Below the pieces are notes generated by a model that made no database searches, was not told where the DNA came from, and saw only the letters and a program-made list of their open reading frames with translations. Shown in pieces: positions 5,498 to 8,704 of a stretch of 8,704 nucleotides of DNA. A program made the translations under genes and the position numbers. This DNA is from Candidatus Avipropionibacterium avicola (GTDB lineage: Bacteria > Actinomycetota > Actinomycetes > Propionibacteriales > Propionibacteriaceae): NCBI GenBank assembly GCA_018715445.1, contig DVLP01000102.1, forward strand, positions 1 to 8,704, in the 5' to 3' direction. How positions within the stretch are numbered: the stretch's first letter is position 1; each line of letters starts with the position of its first letter.

Positions 5498-6400
5498 ATG
5501 GCGACCACCAGGCGAGGCACGCAGCGGGCAGGGTCCGAAGGATCGACGACCTCGAAAGCCGCGGCCACGAAGGCGGTCACCGCCAAGAAGTCCCCGGCAG
5601 GGACGACTGCGGCGAAGAAGTCGGCGGCGAAGAGGACTCCGGCAAAGAAGACCACGGCAAAGAAGGCCCCGGCAACGAAGGCGACGACGGCGAAGAAGGC
5701 AACGGCCACGAAGACGGCGGCCACGAAGTCGGCGGCAAGGACGACCCCGGCAAAGAAGACCACGGCAAAGAAGTCGGCGGCAAAGAAGTCGGCGGCGAAG
5801 ACGACCCCGGCAAAGAAGGCTGTGGCCACGAAGTCGACGGCGAAGAAGACGACGGCGAAGAAGACGACGGCGAAGAAGTCGGCGGCCACCACGGCCCCGG
5901 CGAAGAAGTCGGCCGCGACGAAGCGGAGCACCACCCGCACACCACCCCCGGACCGGGGGACGACGACAGGTACGACAGACGTGACCGAGAAGACCCTCAC
6001 CCCGCCGCGGCCGGGCGACCTCCTGGTGGGACCCGACGATGATCCGTGGACCGAGGAGGAGCTGACCGAGGTGACCGCCGAGCTCCAGTCCGACCTGCGA
6101 CGCCACGAGGAGCAGGCCGCGCTGGTGAGCGAGGACCTCGACGAGCTGCGCAACTCCGCCGAGACCGGAGGCGATGCCGCCGACGTGGGCACCTCGAACT
6201 TCGAGCGTGACCAGGAACTCGCGTTGGCCGTGCACGCGCACGAAGCCGTACGCCAGACCCGCGAGGCCCTCGACCGGATCGCCCAGGGCACCTGGGGACG
6301 GTGCGAGAGCTGCGGCGAGCCGATCGGCAAGGGTCGGCTCCAGGTGTATCCGCGTGCAACACTGTGCCTGACATGCAAGAAGCGCGAGGAACGACGCTGA
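5498..6400 (+). CDS. DksA/TraR-family zinc-finger protein with long Lys/Ala-rich (histone H1-like) N-terminus
   Basis: A 300-residue fusion-like protein. Residues about 20-145 are almost only Lys, Ala, Thr, Ser and Pro in AKK-type repeats, resembling histone H1 and the tails of actinobacterial HupB, so nucleic-acid binding is likely. Residues about 180-262 form a predicted coiled-coil pair. A C4 zinc finger follows with Cys269, Cys272, Cys290 and Cys293 (CESC...CLTC), typical of DksA/TraR proteins that enter the RNA polymerase secondary channel. At the presumed tip, Asp226 and Asp229 match the DxxDxA motif of E. coli DksA, but the Ala is Gly231. The start is ATG 5498 with GAGGAGGGG just upstream. 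Streptomyces carries a DksA-like gene in the same place next to lspA. Whether this one regulates transcription, the nucleoid or both is unknown. Confidence 0.88.
   Translation: MATTRRGTQRAGSEGSTTSKAAATKAVTAKKSPAGTTAAKKSAAKRTPAKKTTAKKAPATKATTAKKATATKTAATKSAARTTPAKKTTAKKSAAKKSAAKTTPAKKAVATKSTAKKTTAKKTTAKKSAATTAPAKKSAATKRSTTRTPPPDRGTTTGTTDVTEKTLTPPRPGDLLVGPDDDPWTEEELTEVTAELQSDLRRHEEQAALVSEDLDELRNSAETGGDAADVGTSNFERDQELALAVHAHEAVRQTREALDRIAQGTWGRCESCGEPIGKGRLQVYPRATLCLTCKKREERR
5570..5935 (+). repeat. Degenerate tandem AAG-rich repeats encoding the Lys/Ala tail
   Basis: Short units built around GCSAAGAAG and ACGAAG recur throughout this part of the dksA-like gene and encode AKK, ATK and PAKK motifs. 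A 27-base stretch beginning CCGGCAAAGAAGACC occurs identically at 5639-5665 and 5747-5773, exactly 36 codons apart, which points to in-frame internal duplication. The region is prone to length variation. Confidence 0.8.
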
Positions 6401-6987
6401 CCACCGATTCCGACGGCCCGCAGCGCACCGGGATCGACCGACGACTGCTGTGGGCCCTGGTGGCCGTGGTCGGCTGGGTCGTCGACCAGGTCACCAAACA
6501 CCTGGCCGTCACCCGACTCGAGCCGGGTGAACCCGTCTCCGTCCTGGGACCGGTGCTGCACCTGCAGTTGGTCTTCAACGACGGCGCGGCCTTCAGCCTG
6601 GGAGGGGGCGGTCAGCTCACCGGGCTGTTCACCGCCTTCTCCTCGATCGCCGGTCTGGTCGTGATCTGGTTCGTGTTCGCACGGCTGCGCCACCGGGGCT
6701 GGGCCTTCGTCCTCGGACTGCTGGCGGCCGGCATCTTCGGCAACCTGACCGATCGCCTGCTGCGCGCCCCCGGATTCCCCGTCGGGCACGTGATCGACTT
6801 CCTGCAGTTGCCGTACTGGCCGATCTTCAACGTCGCCGACATCTGCGTGACCTCCGCGGCGGTGGGCATCATCTGGCTGGCCGTGATCAAGGACATCCCG
6901 CCGCAGGGTCGCCGCCCCGAGCCCGAGCCGGCCGAGCCCGAGCCGGCGGAACCCGAGCCGGCCGAGACCGACGAGGAGGGCCGCTGA
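6373..6987 (+). CDS. lspA: Lipoprotein signal peptidase II (prolipoprotein signal peptidase) LspA
   Basis: LspA is an aspartyl protease of the inner membrane that cleaves the signal peptide of prolipoproteins after Lgt has added diacylglycerol. From ATG 6373 it has 204 residues. Four membrane helices lie at about 26-46, 85-104, 108-126 and 155-173. Conserved blocks are [26 protein letters not shown] and FNVADI; the two catalytic aspartates are Asp127 and Asp156. The tail has three EPEPA repeats (6919-6963) and ends acidic. The start is uncertain: ATG 6373 and GTG 6364 have no visible ribosome binding site, while CTG 6397 has GAGGA six bases upstream and overlaps the previous stop as CTGA. The frame is open back to at least 6301. 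The stop overlaps the ATG of the next gene by one base. Confidence 0.93.
   Translation: MQEARGTTLTTDSDGPQRTGIDRRLLWALVAVVGWVVDQVTKHLAVTRLEPGEPVSVLGPVLHLQLVFNDGAAFSLGGGGQLTGLFTAFSSIAGLVVIWFVFARLRHRGWAFVLGLLAAGIFGNLTDRLLRAPGFPVGHVIDFLQLPYWPIFNVADICVTSAAVGIIWLAVIKDIPPQGRRPEPEPAEPEPAEPEPAETDEEGR
6919..6963 (+). repeat. Three 15-bp tandem repeats in the lspA 3' end
   Basis: Units at 6919-6933, 6934-6948 and 6949-6963 each encode EPEPA, with two or three base differences in the last copy. They extend LspA with a negatively charged, Pro-rich cytoplasmic tail that is outside the conserved enzyme core. Confidence 0.8.
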
Positions 6988-7913
6988 TGGCCTCCCCACG
7001 GGTCGTGCTGGTCCCCGACGGACTCGACGGGCTGCGCGTCGACCAGGCCGTCAGCCGCATCACCGGGTTGTCGCGCACCCGGGCCAGCGATCTGGCCGAC
7101 GACGGCCAGGTGGTGATGGACGGTCGCGCGGTCGCCCGCTCGGACCGGGTCCGTGCCGGAGCGTTGCTGGAGGTGACCATCGGCGACGAGCCCACCGGGG
7201 TGTCGGTGGTCCCCCAGGAGGTGGCCGGGGTGCGGATCATCCACGACGACGACGACATCGTGGTGGTGGACAAGCCGGTCGGTGTGGCGGCCCACCCCAG
7301 CCTCGGCTGGGAGGGTCCGTCGGTGGTGGAGCACCTGGCCGCTGCGGGCTTTCGGATCTCGACCTCCGGGGCGCCGGAGCGGCAGGGGATCGTGCAGCGC
7401 CTCGACGTGGGCACCTCCGGGCTGATGGTCGTCGCCAAGAGCGAGTACGCCTACACCGTGCTCAAGCGGGCCTTCCGCAACCGTCAGGTCGACAAGACCT
7501 ACCACGCCGTGGTCCAGGGCCATCCCGATCCGTCGGTCGGCACGGTGGACGCCCCGATCGGGCGCCACCGCGGCCATGACTGGAAGATGGCGGTCATCTC
7601 GGGCGGCAGGCCGAGCATCACCCACTACCGGGTGATCGAGATGTTCGTGGGGGCCAGCCTGCTCGAGATCCAGCTGGAGACCGGACGGACCCACCAGATC
7701 CGGGTCCACATGTCCGCAGTGCGCCACCCCTGCGTCGGCGACCCGCTGTACGGCTCCGACCCGGTGATGGCCCGCCGGTTGGGCCTCGATCGACAGTGGT
7801 TGCATGCGGTCGAGCTCGGCCTGGTCCACCCGGGCACCGGTGAGCCGGTGGTCTTCCGCAGTGACTATCCCGAGGACCTGGACCACGCGCTCGAGGTCCT
7901 CCGCGACGTCTGA
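6987..7913 (+). CDS. RluA/RluD-family 23S rRNA pseudouridine synthase
   Basis: A 308-residue enzyme that isomerises uridine to pseudouridine in RNA. The E. coli RluD member acts on U1911, U1915 and U1917 of 23S rRNA helix 69. An N-terminal S4 RNA-binding domain covers about residues 12-72 ([20 protein letters not shown]). The catalytic domain shows [14 protein letters not shown] and the hallmark [12 protein letters not shown], with catalytic Asp140, then KTYHAVVQG and [11 protein letters not shown], typical of the RluA/C/D family. The length fits RluD. The ATG at 6987 overlaps the lspA stop (TGATG) and has AGGAGG seven bases upstream (6974-6979), so the genes are translationally coupled. The lspA-rluD pairing is widespread in bacteria. 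Substrate choice among RluA, RluC and RluD types cannot be read from sequence alone, but context favours RluD. Confidence 0.92.
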   Translation: MASPRVVLVPDGLDGLRVDQAVSRITGLSRTRASDLADDGQVVMDGRAVARSDRVRAGALLEVTIGDEPTGVSVVPQEVAGVRIIHDDDDIVVVDKPVGVAAHPSLGWEGPSVVEHLAAAGFRISTSGAPERQGIVQRLDVGTSGLMVVAKSEYAYTVLKRAFRNRQVDKTYHAVVQGHPDPSVGTVDAPIGRHRGHDWKMAVISGGRPSITHYRVIEMFVGASLLEIQLETGRTHQIRVHMSAVRHPCVGDPLYGSDPVMARRLGLDRQWLHAVELGLVHPGTGEPVVFRSDYPEDLDHALEVLRDV

Positions 7914-7932
7914 CGGACCAGTCCGTCACTGG
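7911..7932 (+). terminator. Small hairpin after rluD, weak terminator candidate
   Basis: TGACGGA (7911-7917, including the rluD stop codon) pairs with TCCGTCA (7922-7928). An overlapping alternative is CCAGT (7918-7922) with ACTGG (7928-7932). Neither has a U-tract. The position, at the end of rluD and before the pyk promoter, fits a weak terminator. Confidence 0.4.
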
Positions 7933-7958
7933 CATCTAGTCCGGCCTCGGCGGTTGGG

Positions 7959-7964
7959 TAGTGT
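7959..7964 (+). promoter_or_regulatory. Candidate -10 box for a leaderless pyk transcript
   Basis: TAGTGT fits the actinobacterial TANNNT -10 consensus and ends seven bases before the GTG at 7972, the usual distance to a transcription start. No good -35 is seen 16-18 bases upstream. The GGAGGA directly before the GTG is too close to act as a normal ribosome binding site. Confidence 0.5.
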
Positions 7965-7971
7965 CGGAGGA

Positions 7972-8704
7972 GTGCGGAGAGCAAAGATTGTGTGCACCCT
8001 TGGCCCTGCGACCTCGTCGCCGGAGCGTCTGACCGAGCTGGTCTCAGCCGGTATGGACGTTGCCCGGCTGAACATGAGTCACGGGGACCATTCCGACCAC
8101 GAGCAGAACCTGGCGTCGGTGCGCCGGGCCGCCGAGGAGGTGGGGCGACCGGTTGCGGTCCTGGCCGACCTGCAGGGCCCGAAGATCCGGCTGGGCCGGT
8201 TCGCCTCCGGTGAGGAGACCCTGGTCGAGGGGGCGCTGTTCACCATCACGACCGAGGAGTGCGAGGGGACCGCCGAGCGGTGCTCGACCACCTACGACGG
8301 CCTGCCCGGTGACGTCACCCCGGGCGACCGGATCCTGATCGATGACGGCCGCCTGATGGTCGAGGCCGTTGAGGTCACCGACACCGACGTCCTGACCCGC
8401 GTGGTGGTCGGCGGCCCGGTCTCCAACAACAAGGGCATCAACCTGCCCGGCGTCGCGGTCAGCGTCCCGGCGATGAGCGAGAAGGACATCGACGACCTGC
8501 GCTGGGCACTGCGCCACGGGGCCGACCTGATCGCGCTGAGCTTCGTCCGCTCGGCCAAGGATGCCGAGGCCGTCCACCGGGTGATGGACGAGGAGGGCCG
8601 TACGGTCCCCATCGTCGCCAAGATCGAGAAGCCGCAGGCCGTCGAGAACCTCGACGAGATCATCGATGCCTTCGACGCCTTCATGGTCGCCCGCGGCGAC
8701 CTGG
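7972..8704 (+). CDS. pyk: Pyruvate kinase, N-terminal part (truncated by window end)
   Basis: Pyruvate kinase transfers phosphate from phosphoenolpyruvate to ADP in the last step of glycolysis, in the cytoplasm. The first 244 residues are visible. The N-terminus, MRRAKIVCTLGPATS, is the typical actinobacterial start. ARLNMSHGD contributes substrate and cation contacts (Arg32, Asn34, Ser36). LADLQGPKIRLG leads into the B lid domain (about 70-165), and NNKGINLPG, LSFVRSAKDA and IVAKIEKPQAVENLDEI follow. Lys217 in the last block corresponds to the catalytic lysine. VARGDL at the window edge is the start of the metal-binding MVARGDLG motif. The GTG start lies seven bases after a TAGTGT box, so the mRNA may be leaderless. 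TTG 7954 is a less likely alternative. The gene is unrelated in function to the division genes. Confidence 0.95.
   Translation, partial: MRRAKIVCTLGPATSSPERLTELVSAGMDVARLNMSHGDHSDHEQNLASVRRAAEEVGRPVAVLADLQGPKIRLGRFASGEETLVEGALFTITTEECEGTAERCSTTYDGLPGDVTPGDRILIDDGRLMVEAVEVTDTDVLTRVVVGGPVSNNKGINLPGVAVSVPAMSEKDIDDLRWALRHGADLIALSFVRSAKDAEAVHRVMDEEGRTVPIVAKIEKPQAVENLDEIIDAFDAFMVARGDL

Noticed and set aside
5570..5935. Possible CRISPR or satellite array
   Set aside because: The repeats are short, irregular, in frame and have no unique spacers. They encode a Lys/Ala-rich protein tail.
6301..6372. LspA start at 6301
   Set aside because: It would overlap the dksA-like zinc finger by about 100 bases and add residues with no membrane or family features.
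4270..6999. Very long antisense open frame (909 codons) on the - strand
   Set aside because: It runs opposite to divIVA, the dksA-like gene and lspA, all clear genes. Long antisense frames are expected in high-GC DNA, and the protein is low complexity with no recognisable domain.

Overview
This 8.7 kb, GC-rich window is the 3' end of an actinobacterial division and cell-wall (dcw) cluster, plus the genes that usually follow it. Every gene lies on the + strand. The actinobacterial assignment rests on four things: ftsQ is followed directly by ftsZ with no ftsA; the ftsZ-pgeF-sepF-yggT-divIVA order; FtsZ ending in a [15 protein letters not shown] tail; and a DksA/TraR-type protein with a Lys/Ala-rich N-terminus next to lspA. 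A Propionibacteriales-like organism is my inference and not demonstrated.

Layout. Positions 1-281 hold the 3' end of murC, which overlaps ftsQ (281-997) by one base. A 218-bp intergenic region (998-1215) carries an imperfect hairpin and a good candidate promoter, followed by ftsZ (GTG at 1216, to 2517). Next come pgeF (2529-3269), a 128-bp gap, sepF (3398-3973), yggT (4002-4295), a 187-bp regulatory gap and divIVA (4483-5322). A 15-bp perfect inverted repeat at 5348-5380 is a strong terminator candidate that closes the division block. A new unit then starts: a candidate promoter (5405-5433), a DksA/TraR-like zinc-finger gene (5498-6400), lspA (about 6373-6987) and rluD-type pseudouridine synthase (6987-7913), all overlapping. 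After a small hairpin, pyk begins at GTG 7972, probably as a leaderless transcript, and runs off the window end.

How the genes work together. MurC makes UDP-MurNAc-L-Ala. FtsQ, FtsZ, SepF and probably YggT build and anchor the divisome; with no FtsA, SepF is the likely main membrane anchor of FtsZ. PgeF keeps the peptidoglycan precursor pool correct. DivIVA organises polar growth. The second unit mixes RNA polymerase or nucleoid regulation (DksA-like), lipoprotein maturation (LspA) and rRNA modification (RluD type). Pyk is glycolytic.

No mobile element, CRISPR array, tRNA or rRNA was seen, and there is no convincing novel system. The points most worth a second look are: the histone-H1-like domain fused to a DksA-type protein whose coiled-coil tip reads DxxDxG; a possible CTG start for lspA; the leaderless signature at pyk; the missing yggS (ylmE) between pgeF and sepF; and the altered HAGxxG motif of PgeF.
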